Positions 49,935 through 60,940 are shown, counted from the stretch's first letter. The stretch: 64,000 bases of DNA from Sinonovacula constricta (GCA_007844125.1 CM017572.1:46151396-46215395); one strand, 5' to 3'. Numbers and translations are program-made. Notes: a model not told the origin generated them from the sequence alone.

Positions 49935-51285
49935 TCTCGTCAAATTAGGCAACTTACGGCAATCGGGAGTTAAATAAAATCGCTTAGGAGAGCTGTTTGG
50001 GCGCTGTAAGTTTGACCCTATACGCGAACAATGGTCAAGTTTCCGCAATAAATGTTCAAAACTTTCGGCATGCATTTTAACTTAATTTACACCTCTTTAA
50101 GCTGAATCTAAAATTTCGAGTTAGTCATTCCTCTCCGAACGCGTGTGGTAGCATAAAATGGATATCCTGAGACGAAATGGATGATTTTTGTCATTACACT
50201 ACTTAGACCAGAGCCGCAGAAGGCAGCAATGCTCCGAGCGAGATATCGCCAATATCGCGGCCTAGCACATAATGCATAGTCAGTGGAACACTTGTTCTAA
50301 TAGCAGTTCCGCTAAACATTTTGACATGTTTCCCTAGTCAATGAGCGATAGTTGTTCACTTAAATCTGCATTTTATATATATCTGAATTACACAATATAA
50401 TGAACTTCCAGTTAAAGCAGATATCAATATTAATGTAAACATCTGAAGCATGCCTGGACGCATTTGACGCGTCTTGTCTTATTAGACAAATATATTTGTT
50501 CTGTACGCGCACTACTTTTTCCAAGGCATAATTAAGGTCATAAGGTCAATCCTGCGTGCTTCCTAAATCCAACTTTCTCACGCCTCTGGACAAGCGACAA
50601 CGCCCCAAAACTGATAAAAGTCAACTATATACAAAACAAAATAACACAAAATACAATGAACTTTCAACATATATACAATATGTACTGGAAATGAAAGCCT
50701 CGAAAACCTATCAGTACCTACGAGAGAGTCATACGATAAAAATGCAATAACGGCAAATGTCAAAATTAAAATTGTAATTTTACAAACACGGCTGAAATTA
50801 TCGAATTTTAGACAACGATCCAAACCAATAAAACAAAAGGTTGTATTGTAAAGCGATCATAGTTAGCAACATCTACATTAAATTAAATAATAGATCGAGA
50901 ATTTATTTGCAAGTTACATTAAAAGACAAACAAAGTCGTTACGTCAAGGATATGGAGACTGTTTGAGTTGCCTCACCTGTATAGGGCACACCTGGAGAGA
51001 TGAAGAAACAAAATTCCAACAGCGACTGTTCAGTTTATGACTTTAAATTAATGTATGCAGGTAGACTCACCGCACTGTCAGGTAATCGTGTAATTTAAAA
51101 GCGTTTTCTTAGACGGGTGTTGTGAGCAGCTCTCCATATGCAGTATGCTTAGCTTTGTCACTTTCATATCATAAATGTATGTAATGTAAACGAACATCTG
51201 CGTTAGGTAATCCTTAGGTGGAATAGATTCGAAACCCGATTGATGCCGAGACTTCAAGCTTTGCTGAGTTAAGGCTGTCAATTAT
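49935..51285. other. AT-rich spacer
   Basis: No gene is recognised. The similarity of 50.6-50.8 kb to 44.9-45.1 kb is noted separately. Confidence 0.45.
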
Positions 51286-51293
51286 AAGACTCA

Positions 51294-51316
51294 CCCCCCC
51301 CCCCCCCCCCACCCCC
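51294..51316. repeat. C17 homopolymer run
   Basis: Seventeen C followed by A and five C. The opposite strand is a G-run that could form a quadruplex. It lies just before the 44-bp satellite. Confidence 0.95.
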
Positions 51317-51432
51317 AAAAGTAAAACTACAAATATTCTTTGTCGATATTATTTAGTAGAGGGAAATATGCTAGTCAGAGACAAGGGGAGATAAAAAAAC
51401 AGTATAAAAGGATGAATAAAAGAAACTGTTTG

Positions 51433-51954
51433 AAAAGATTGTGTCGTGTATAACAGTGCACTGATCTATTCCGTTGAAAAGATTGTGTCGTGTATAACAA
51501 TGCACTGATCTTTTCAGTTGAAAGGATTGTGTCGTGTATAACAATGCACTGATCTATTCCGTTGAAAAGATTGTGTCGTGTATAACAGTGTACTGATCTA
51601 TTCCGTTGAAAAGATTGTGCCGTGTATAACAATGCACTGATCTTTTCAGTTGAAAGGATTGCGTCGTGTATAACAATGCACTGATCTATTCCGTTGAAAA
51701 GATTGTGTCGTGTATAACAGTGCACTGATCTTTTCAGTTGAAAGGATTGTGTCGTGTATAACAATGCACTGATCTATTCCGTTGAAAAGATTGTGTCGTG
51801 TATAACAGTGTACTGATCTATTCCGTTGAAAAGATTGTGCCGTGTATAACAATGCACTGATCTTTTCAGTTGAAAGGATTGCGTCGTGTATAACAATGCA
51901 CTGATCTATTCCGTTGAAAAGATTGTGTCGTGTATAACAGTGCACTGATCTTTT
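51433..51954. repeat. 44-bp satellite, about 12 units with a five-unit higher-order period
   Basis: Every unit contains GTCGTGTATAACA or a variant and TGCACTGATCT. Two endings alternate irregularly (CTATTCCGTTG and CTTTTCAGTTG). Numbering units from the left, units 3-7 are repeated as units 8-12 with the same variants at every position. This makes a 220-bp higher-order repeat that occurs twice. Minus-strand frames of 99 and 129 codons reflect this repetition only. Confidence 0.97.
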
Positions 51955-51974
51955 GCGTCATTGTTTCTTCAAAA

Positions 51975-52125
51975 ACCACAGATGGCAATTTTGCCGACTG
52001 ACCGTTCCATGGCGTTACCTGTTTGTGTTAGCTCTATTTAATTTTTAGTATCTATACTTTTGTCTTATAATTTTTGCAAATATTCAGTTATAATCATAGG
52101 ACCTTGGTTATTGTTTTCGTATGTT
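51975..52125 (-). repeat. dispersed repeat F, copy 7 (inverted)
   Basis: On the plus strand it reads TTTTGCCGACTGACCGTTCC, ATGGCGTTACCTGTTTGTGTT and later ATAATCATAGGACCTTG, the reverse complements of the F core and its left arm. It adjoins the right end of the 44-bp satellite. Confidence 0.6.
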
Positions 52126-52129
52126 TCTG

Positions 52130-52870
52130 AATGGTCGCAACAGGCGATTACCATTTTTTCTTTTTATGAACACAGACATAGACATGAGTATATGACATAT
52201 ACTGCTTGTTTCACTGTTCTAAATTACTTTGCACCCTTTCACTGAAGAAATCATGGCATGAACCGTACTGCAATACCAGAAAAAATACGTGATCCGTCTT
52301 CTTTTAACTTTTGTGCCATTTCTCACTAATTTACTGTTGGGTTTAGATAATAGTCATTTTTTAATTATAAGAGGAACATTCATCTTAGATATTTACTTCA
52401 TATAACTATCTTAATATCATTTACATGAAATAATATGATATATACTTTTATTATTCAGTTTCAAACAAAAGTAGCTATTCTGTGTGAAAGATTGTCATAG
52501 TTAAGGACAAACCTTCTAGATTGCGTCTTTGCTAAAACATTTCAAATTTTCCATATTATTAATCAGTACAAATTTTAACAGCTTAGTATACCTGGAACTA
52601 TAGTGAGCATGAATTAATCCTCTGTTGAAATAATAATTGTATCAATAAAATCATATATTTTTGTCCGAATAGTAAGATTAATTATTGTGTATACGTGCAG
52701 TATCATTCTTTAATTTCACGTTCACTAACCTATTTGTATGTGATGAAATAATATTAGTATAACACTTTGTGTGACTAAGTCACGTTCATCAATTGGAACT
52801 ATTTTAGCACACGTATGTGTTCTAATAAATATAGATGACAGCGTATTATTTTTGGAATCGAAATTAGGAC
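52130..52870. other. AT-rich spacer
   Basis: No gene or repeat is recognised. Confidence 0.5.
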
Positions 52871-52875
52871 GTCTA

Positions 52876-53445
52876 TAATCGACCAAGGTAAAAGCAATCC
52901 GACTAGATTGCCTCATTTCTGCGACAGGTAATCATGAATAATGTGAGGGCAGAGTCTTGGGCAGAATTTCCTGGCACTTTGTCCACGATGAAGATGGAAG
53001 GTAGGAAGGTTAAGCGGGTGCCTCGTTACTCACAATATGTTGACCCGACGGACGCTTCATTGAAGGACAGAATCATTTCCTTTCCACGAGATAAGATGCT
53101 CAATATTCATCAATACACCTTCTCAGCTGGACGGCTTTTCATCACAAAACCTCCGATAATTGGAAAGGACATGACGATCTGCACCATAGTGTTTTAATCT
53201 CGTTGTTTACGAAGCATTGATGTGATAAATAAAGGAAAATGTCACATGAATCCTACCTAGTCTGGCCAATATATAGACGTTGTGGACATTGCAGTTCTGG
53301 CTCTTTATGGCGGAGAATCACAGCTCGTGGCTCCTGCGATTGGTGCACTGCAAGCGCCGCGTGTCAAGATTCACCTACCTATACAGGCTTTGAAAGCACT
53401 GAACTGACTGTAATAGGAATCATCCACGTTCGGTAATGATAAAGG
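52876..53445 (+). repeat. segment G, copy 2 (best preserved)
   Basis: It aligns over about 550 bp with 62.0-62.56 kb. Conserved landmarks are GCGACAGGTAATCA, an 87-bp core from 52994 with 79 matching bases, TTTTCATCACAAAA, TGTTTTAAT, TTTACGAAGCA-GATGT-ATAAATAAAG, ACCTAG and TTCTGGCT. A G+C-rich block (CTCCTGCGATTGGTGC) follows near 53.3 kb. It may be a transposed or tandemly duplicated gene fragment. Confidence 0.65.
52934..53197 (+). CDS. hypothetical 87-residue ORF in segment G
   Basis: The function is not recognised. The frame starts MNNVRAESWAEF. Residues 21-50 form the conserved core, with MEGRKVKRV, RYSQYVDPTDASL and DRIIS: charged, basic at first, with no signal peptide or membrane segment. 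In copy 3 the same frame is open over the core, and 26 of 30 residues match. Half the base differences are in third positions. Outside the core the two copies differ by frame-breaking indels, so if the core is protein-coding, the rest is not conserved. A CAG/GTAATC at the left could be a splice signal, and an AATAAA follows at about 53227. This could also be a conserved non-coding repeat core. Confidence 0.25.
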   Translation: MNNVRAESWAEFPGTLSTMKMEGRKVKRVPRYSQYVDPTDASLKDRIISFPRDKMLNIHQYTFSAGRLFITKPPIIGKDMTICTIVF

Positions 53446-53449
53446 ATGA

Positions 53450-54060
53450 GAGTCTAACAGCAGGTTACTTATTATACTGATATTGTATTTGTACAAAATC
53501 TTAAGCCCTATACAATTAATGTAGGTCCAATTGCTATTGATATGTCCCTGCGGCACAGTCGATTGACGCAAGTCATAAATAACCGTTCAATTAAGATAAC
53601 TTTTATGTATATGCATCCATGAAAGATATCACTAGAACGTCACTAATCCATCCAGAATCTACACAAGAACATTATGCAACAAGCATTTACACTTCTGTTC
53701 AGGTCACTGTGTCCGTGATTTAAATGTTTAATTGTATAATTACGTCACTACCTTCTTTTTATGACGACATAACTTAGCTCTAATACTATGTCATCACTTC
53801 GACAGTTTTCTTTTACATAACGCGGTGAAAAGAAACAGCCCAGATCTGTTTTAATTTTCGGTGCATTCTTGCCAAAAAAACATAGGGTGGAAGGCGAAGG
53901 TAAATAAAATAAAACGTCTTCCCTCTTTTTATCAAAAACAACACACTAGAGCGAGAGCCGCTCTCTCTTGAGAGCTAGTAGCGGCGATCCATCGTCAGAG
54001 GAGAGCGATCAGACGAAAAAAAACCAGAAAAAGCTCAAGAATGACGAGGAAGGGATACTC
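53450..54060. other. spacer
   Basis: No gene is recognised. A purine-rich patch lies at 53.95-54.06 kb. Confidence 0.45.
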
Positions 54061-54123
54061 AGAAAGTCTAGCCCCCCTTCTTCTCTCTCCCCTCGTCTCT
54101 ACTCTAGCCTCTATTTCTCTATC

Positions 54124-54126
<3 letters not shown>

Positions 54127-54206
<80 letters not shown>
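54127..54206. repeat. (TC)40 microsatellite
   Basis: Forty uninterrupted TC units preceded by about 60 bp of pyrimidine-rich sequence. Such mirror-symmetric polypyrimidine tracts can adopt triplex (H-DNA) structures. The SLSLSL frames across it are by-products. Confidence 0.99.
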
Positions 54207-54208
<2 letters not shown>

Positions 54209-54214
54209 AGATTC

Positions 54215-54465
54215 TCACCATAGAAACTACTCAGGTAGTGCGAGGTTATAGCTCTGTGAAACCCGTTAAAGACCCCAATCGGCCTTTATGCCGACTAACC
54301 GTTAGTCTTTCTTTTTTTATTTACTTCCTCTTTACAGTTTTTGTGTAACTTTTTACATTTAACTGGCTAGTGAATACCTGTGTGAATAAATTTAATCTAA
54401 AATTTTAACATAAGCTGCAATACTCATAGGGCCTTGCAATATTCTTGTATGTTGTGTACCGGCGG
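54215..54465 (-). repeat. dispersed repeat F, copy 8 (inverted)
   Basis: Plus-strand AGTGCGAGGTTATAGCTCTG, TGAAACCCGTTAAAGACCCC, TATGCCGACTAACCGTTAG, then AATACTCATAGGGCCTTGCA and ATATTCTTGTATGTTGTG. In reverse complement this follows F from its right arm to its left arm, so this copy is nearly full length (about 250 bp). It is separated from a SINE by about 80 bp. Confidence 0.6.
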
Positions 54466-54544
54466 GTCATCCACTAGTTGTCATGAATCCATGATTCATT
54501 ATCCCACGACTTCAGCTAATTCTATACTCATTACTGCCTTACCC

Positions 54545-54836
54545 ACCGGACCTGGTAGTGCAATCTGTAGAGCGTCGGCAACAGGTACGGGAGGCCCCGG
54601 GTTACAAATGGTAGTGGCATAGCTCTCTTGCTAACGCTCAAGCAAATATAAGGGTAGTTCCACGACAGGTTGGCCCGGTGTCAGAATAATGTGACAAGGT
54701 GTGGTATCATGCCAGGTGTTCACGGCATACTACACACAGTGAAGGCAGCACTATATCTGCTTCAAGTGGACACCGTTTCCAGATAACTGAAATACTGCTG
54801 GTGGGACGACAAACCCAATAAACAAACAAACAAACT
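54545..54836 (+). mobile_element. tRNA-derived SINE, copy 3 (B box deleted)
   Basis: Same family as 42.11 kb: CCGGACCTGGTAGTGCAATC, AGAGCGTCGG, then GAGGCCCCGGGTT. Immediately after this, about 30 bases are missing relative to copy 2, removing most of the B box and the rest of the tRNA-like head. The body and a long (CAAA)n-like tail (AAACCCAATAAACAAACAAA) remain. Without a B box it should not be transcribed from its own promoter. Confidence 0.92.
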
Positions 54837-54839
54837 GGC

Positions 54840-56630
54840 TTACCCATGACCTTAGATGGATGAAATGAGGTGCTCTTTCGACACGACAGTCACTAGTGAT
54901 CAATTACTCGTGAAATAGAGTACAATATTTTATTTGTCCGATGAGACACTAACCGCAAGTTAGATATTTTAGCTGATATAGTTTCAGGTTAGTTTGGTGG
55001 CATGATTCTTGCTATGGCCATACCAACAAGTATTCAGACATTTATCCACCTTATGTAAGTTCTTGTTCATTTCATTTTACTGTAAAAGCAATATACACAA
55101 CCTATACTATAAATATAAAATCACATATTCAACGTCAATATTTTTGTTCAAACACATTTTTTATAAATAAAAGATCTGTCACGAGTTTTCATTTTATGCA
55201 AACAATTTTTAAAACGGCTTCTGGAAAAGTGATGGTAAGCGAGCCTTTTGCGAGCTAACTTTCAAATTTCCTGAACAAGTTTTATAAATCTTTTAATTAC
55301 ACGATTTTAATCAGCAATATACTATTTTACAAAATTTTAACAATTCTTAATCGAAATAGTCGTATGAGACGATCTACATTATAATGATGTCGCAGACGTC
55401 ATCAAGCAAAAAGCTTTACTACAAAATACGTCATGGATTTATTGAATGGAGAAACGTGATAACGTGATAAAAATATTTTTGTACAAGATAAAATCGGTGC
55501 GAAACATCTTCATAATGAACTCTAGGCACTTAATATCAGCTGGACACGAAAGCATTTAAATGGCAATGGGGTTATCTTTCCCAATCCTAACAATGAGCAA
55601 AGAAAATATGGCAAGAATGAAACTATTAAATTTTGTGTTTTAATTTAGAACCAGCGAATACGGTTGATGTATGGATCATCGTGTAGACTTTTATGGAAAC
55701 ATATCTTTCGTTTCGTTAGAGGTTCTATTTCATGTTTAATTTTCTTGTTTCGTAAATAAATGACAAGTAGTAGTTCTGTTAATGCCGTTGAGATTCTTCA
55801 TGACACAATACAGAATACAAGAACAACACATTTTATTGTAGCATCGAGGAGTGGGTAAAGTTATCTTCTAACCTGCTTATCAATTAACCATAAAAGGTTG
55901 ACGTTGGAAATATTGATGGAGCTGCAGGCACATTCTACTTGTCGAATACCAACAGAACACACATTTTCATTCGCCATAATGTGACCTTAGACATTGTCTA
56001 GCTCAAATATTGAACAATAATCATGTCTGCACCTTCTGACAATTGACGGCTGATATCTGATGGATCATTTGACATTATGAAGCGAATTAAGGAGATTTTA
56101 TTCATCATGTGGTACCAGAAAGCTATCCAAGTTTCAATCCCGGGACTGTTCTATGGAACTATGTAAACTATTCATCATTATTCAGTCACATAACATCTGA
56201 TGGAATTTAGAATGTGTAACTCTTCTACATATTATCATTTTTAACTTGTCGTTTTAAGCTCAAGAGCTGATTAAAACAACATCACCAACAAGATTATTGC
56301 ACACAGCAGACGAACATTTTACTGCCTGTGTCAATGATAGTATTAAGCGGTTTATGTAGTTCAGAACCGTCCATGCAATAAATCTGTCCGATGCAAACCA
56401 TGGTACAAATCCTCGATCTTGATTTTCAGGTTTTGGTTTGTGTCGGCAAGGAATCGAACACGCAACCTTTTGTTTTACTTCTTATTGACTTTATCCATGT
56501 CACCAGATCAATTCATTTTGAATATTTATTATCGTATGGATCGCAAACAAACTGTCTACAATAACTGTACATTAACCGATTCAAACTGCTTAAAACCGTA
56601 AAGTTTTACATCTAAAAGACAGCTCGTCGG
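54840..56630. other. AT-rich spacer with possible LINE tail
   Basis: Near 55804-55840 the minus strand reads CAATAAAATGTGTTGTTCTT-GTATTCTGTATTGTG. This resembles the end of the LINE at 37.78 kb (AATAAA, then TGTATTCTGTATTC) and may be the 3' end of another LINE in reverse orientation. No coding remnant adjoins it. Nothing else is recognised. Confidence 0.25.
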
Positions 56631-56637
56631 TTTGTAT

Positions 56638-58668
56638 GATAACCATGAGCAAGATAACCATGAGCAAGATAACCATGAGCATGCTAACCATGAGCATGGT
56701 AACCAGGAGCATGATAACCATGACCATGATAACCTCGAGTATGATAACCTCGAGCATGATAACCTCGAGCATGATAACCATGAGCATGATAGCCATGAAC
56801 ATGAAAACGATGAGCATTATAACCATGAGCAAGATAACCACGAGCATGATAACCATGAGCATGATAACCATGAACATGAAAACCATGAGCATGATAACCA
56901 TAAACATGAAAACCATGAGCATGATAAACATGAGCATGACAACCATGAGGCAAGATAACCATGAGGCAAGAAAACCATGAGGCAAGATAACAATGAGCAT
57001 GATAACCATAAGCAAGTGACCATAAGCAAGATAACCATGAGCACGATAACCATGAGCAAGATAACCATGAGCATGATAACCATGAGCATGATACCATGAG
57101 CATGATAACCATGAGCATGATAACCATGAGCAAGATAACCACGAGCATGATAACCATGAGCATGATAACCATGAACATGAAAACCATGAGCATGATAACC
57201 ATAAACATGAAAACCATGAGCATGATAACCATGAGCATGACAACCATGAGGCAAGATAACCATGAGGCAAGAAAACCATGAGGCAAGATAACAATGAGCA
57301 TGATAACCATAAGCAAGTGACCATAAGCAAGATAACCATGAGCACGATAACCATGAGCAAGATAACCTTGAGCATGATAACCATGAGCATGATACCATGA
57401 GCATGATAACCATGAGCATGATAACCATGAGCATGATAACCATGAGCATGATAACCATAAGCAAGATAACCATGAACATGATAACCATGAGCAAGATAAC
57501 CATGAGCAAGATAACCATCAGCATGATAACCATCAGCATGATAACCATCAGCATAATAACCATCAGCATGATAACCATCAGCATGATAGCCATGAACAAG
57601 ATAACCATGAACATGACAACCATGAGCAAGATAACTAACATGAAAACCATGAGCAAGATAACCATGAACATGAAAAACATGAGCATGATAACCATGAGCA
57701 TGATAGCCATGAACATGAAAACGATGAGCATTATAACCATTAGCAAGATAACCACGAGCATGATAACCATGAGCATGATAACCATGAACATGAAAACCAT
57801 GAGCATGATAACCATAAACATGAAAACCATGAGCATGATAACCATGAGCATGACAACCATGAGGCAAGATAACCATGAGGCAAGAAAACCATGAGGCAAG
57901 ATATCAATGAGCATGATAACCATAAGCAAGTGACCATAAGCAAGATAACCATGAGCACGATAACCATGAGCAAGATAACCATGAGCATGATAACCATGAG
58001 CATGATACCATGAGCATGATAACCATGAGCATGATACCATGAGCATGATAACCATGAGCATGATAACCATGAGCATGATAACCATAAGCAAGATAACCAT
58101 GAACATGATAACCATGAGCAAGATAACCATGAGCAAGATAACCATGAGCAAGATAACCATCAGCATGATAACCATCAGCATGATAACCATCAGCATGATA
58201 GCCATGAACAAGATAACCATGAACATGACAACCATGAGCAAGATAACTAACATGAAAATCATGAGCAAGATAACCATGAACATGAAAAACATTAGCATGA
58301 TAACCATGAGCATGATAACCATGAGCATGACAACCATGAGCATGATAACCATGAGCATGATAACCATGAGCATGACAACCATGAGCAAGATAACCATGAG
58401 CATGATAACCATCATCATTATAACCACGAGCATGATAACCATAAGCATGATAACCATAAGCATGATAAACATGAGCATGATAACCATCAGCATGATAACT
58501 ATAAGCAAGATAACCGTGAGCATGATAACCATGAGTATGATAACCATGCGTAAGATTACCATGAGCAAGATTACCATGAGCTAGATAACCATGAGTATGA
58601 TAACTATGAGCATGAAAACCATGAGCATGACAACTATGAGCATGACAACCATGAGCATGAACATCATG
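56638..58668. repeat. 2-kb minisatellite of 15-bp units with higher-order repeats
   Basis: The basic unit is ATAACCATGAGCATG, with variants GAGCAAG, GAACATG, CAGCATG and GAGGCAAG. Larger blocks repeat: CAATGAGCATGATAACCATA occurs at 56991, 57292 and 57905, and GATAACTAACATGAAAA at about 57630 and again about 611 bp later. Stop codons are almost absent, so minus-strand frames of 428 and 586 codons appear (H-A-H-G-Y or M-V-I-M-L patterns), with several on the plus strand. They lack any non-repetitive sequence or start context, and I do not annotate them as genes. Confidence 0.98.
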
Positions 58669-58689
58669 TATAAGAGACGCGTTTCTTAC

Positions 58690-58950
58690 AGTGTTTTTTT
58701 ACATTTTACCAATTTGTTTTCTTGGCTGCTGGTTAATGGTTTTCTATTTTCTACTGTTTGTAAATTTGCAGGGAAGATTTCTTACGGTGATAAATATGCA
58801 AGGAAGGCGCACTTTTAGGTTTTTACAAATCCCATTTTCTAACCAGTAATTGCCTCTTGATAATTGCTATATGATTCATTTCCAAATTTATCGTTGGTCC
58901 GTTTGACTTCAATCCAACACTGAGTTTTTCTTGATAGATTTAAGCCGCCG
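58690..58950. repeat. segment H, copy 3
   Basis: GTTTTCTTGGCTGCTGGTTA-ATGG, TCTACTGTTTGTAAATTTGC, AGGGAAGATTTCTTA, CTCTTGATAATTGCTATATG-ATTCATTTCC and TTTTTCTTGATAGATTTAAG align with 43.12-43.25 kb and 35.0-35.22 kb. It directly follows the minisatellite. Confidence 0.5.
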
Positions 58951-58959
58951 TCTCAGAAA

Positions 58960-59670
58960 TACATACACAATCAACATCATCACAATTTCATAAAAAATCC
59001 TTCTTACAACACTATTCCTTCAAGTGATACATCGCATTCTTATTTACCTCTAACGTTTCATAATTTATCCAGGAGAAACAGAATCACGTTCCTGGAATTC
59101 TTCCTGAGAGGGGTAATCAAATTTAAAGCTAGCATTTACTGTTTTTAATCTGCTTACAATTTTCCATAGTTGTATAGAGATGAAGCATTCGAATATGCGA
59201 AAACCGTATTATTACAGCAAATATCGCCATTTATGAGACTGATTTATCAGTATGAAATTTTTAATAAGACATTGGGTAAAGTGAAATTTGTCATTATGAA
59301 GAAAATGTTGCCACAAAAGCTTCTAGTTGAACACATATGCTGCTGATTTTTATGCATAGCTTGACCGCCATTATTTCTGGCATATTAAAAAGTATTTAAC
59401 CTTAAAATCGCAATCTATATATTCTAGGCTAAATCCATGATTTAAAAAAATAGTACATGTGCAAGAGATTTAAGTTTAAATACTGCGGGATGGTCTCTTC
59501 CTCTATAGACAGAAATACTTAAACTGCAGTTAACCGAATTTCTACATTTACTACAGACATATATATGTCTCTAGCCATCACCAGTATTTTGGCAATATGA
59601 CTTTTTAACTCGCAATAAATTACTCAAAGTCCTTCAACAAATGGCATGTAAATGCTAAATAAGGTATGTA
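58960..59670. other. AT-rich spacer
   Basis: Only the ATCCAGGAGAAAC similarity to 35.34 kb is noted. No gene is seen. Confidence 0.45.
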
Positions 59671-59675
59671 CTCAA

Positions 59676-59920
59676 TCATCTTTTAGATAATATCTCTTCG
59701 ACGGCATTGGCTTCTTCAGAGTTTGATATCTCTATCTTATATAAACTGTTGCTGTAATTTGGTGCATTTGGCCAACTTTTAACGTCTGCATTATGCTGAT
59801 TTACGTGCTTGTAAGTAAATAATTTAATCACTGATTCTAAGGTAAGGCAGTGAACGCATAAATAGTTTATATCTTGATTCAGTCCAGTTAATCTATTTAA
59901 AATGTTATAACAAGTTTCCG
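59676..59920 (-). CDS. candidate terminal exon, about 80 codons, unknown product
   Basis: The minus-strand frame is open from about 59985 to a stop at 59676 but has no ATG near its left end. A good acceptor-like TCTTTTTTATAG precedes position 59920. From there it encodes ETCYNILNRLTGLNQD, a C-X2-C (YLCVHC), a mixed hydrophilic stretch (KSWPNAPNYSNSLYKIE) and ends EEANAVEEILSKR. The composition looks more protein-like than other frames in the window. There is no recognised domain and no upstream exon was found. Confidence 0.22.
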
Positions 59921-59989
59921 CTATAAAAAAGACATGACGTACAATCTGTTTTCTTTTCGAAAACAAATATTGACAAATGCATAATTATG

Positions 59990-60940
59990 CCTCTAGCGAT
60001 ATATCCCGCATTAACAATTCTAATTTAAGGTCACGTGAAGATGCAAAGTATCTGAGGAGTGCTTGAAGAATATTCATATAACAAATATCGATATCAGTAA
60101 CAGAAAAAATGCTTTTTAACCATACATTTTCAAGATAGAAATATTTTAGCTTATATTTTAACTTGTAATCATAGCATTATACATATTGAAGCAAGCTCTT
60201 GTAGATATGTCCAACTTCAGACTCGTGCCAACCTTAAACATACACAAATATACATATACAAGGATAATTATCTGCCGTAAAACCAGCATAGTCTTCTTGA
60301 AATGTTTATACGGCGTCAGCAGGAACGAAAGTATCAATAAGTTGATATGTGTCTACTAGGCCGACAGTTACATTAACTATGTACAAACAACATTGCGACA
60401 CTGTGTTCTGCTGTTAGCAACCACTCCGGTTATTGATGATAAAGACAAATGGTAACAAATAAACTGAAATACCTCTGCGATTAAAAAAAGTTGCATTAAT
60501 GCATCAAATGTTTATTTTATGTAACATATGTATGTCCTGTCTGACAATTGTGATAAAATGTTAAGTTTTATCTTCACTTCAACCGCTTGTTGTAAACACT
60601 TTGAAATATTATCAAACGTAACTATATTGATATATTGAAGCATTAAACTTATGGTAAACAAAAGAAAACTTGCAAGAATAATTATTTTAATGACATTTTA
60701 ATTAAAATGGGTAAATCGATAAGGTCTAATATTTTCATGTATATAAATACGGACAACCTTTCGTTCTTTTTTTAAAAAAAAAGCTTGTACAATTGCTATG
60801 CATTGGCAAATTTAAACCAATTAGGAAGTAAAATGATTGGAAATGAAAGTTTACTTTTTGTTTAAATGCGAATCGAAATAGATCTTGTTTACATATAGTT
60901 TAAACTGTTCCTTTAAAGGGTGTTGTTTGAAGAGCACAGG
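59990..60940. other. AT-rich spacer
   Basis: No gene, array or transposon is recognised. Confidence 0.5.

Noticed and set aside
51375..51945. 129- and 99-codon minus-strand frames
   Set aside because: They are translations of the 44-bp satellite. The apparent repeated peptide reflects three units making 132 bp (44 codons).
51433..51954. CRISPR-like array
   Set aside because: The units are contiguous, without unique spacers, and the context is animal nuclear DNA.
53968..54348. 126-codon frame with SLSLSL
   Set aside because: The centre is (TC)40 and the flanks are low-complexity or part of inverted repeat F.
56590..58577. Minus-strand frames of 428 and 586 codons with hydrophobic or histidine-rich repeats
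   Set aside because: They consist entirely of 15-bp repeat units whose phases lack stops. There is no unique sequence, start context or domain.
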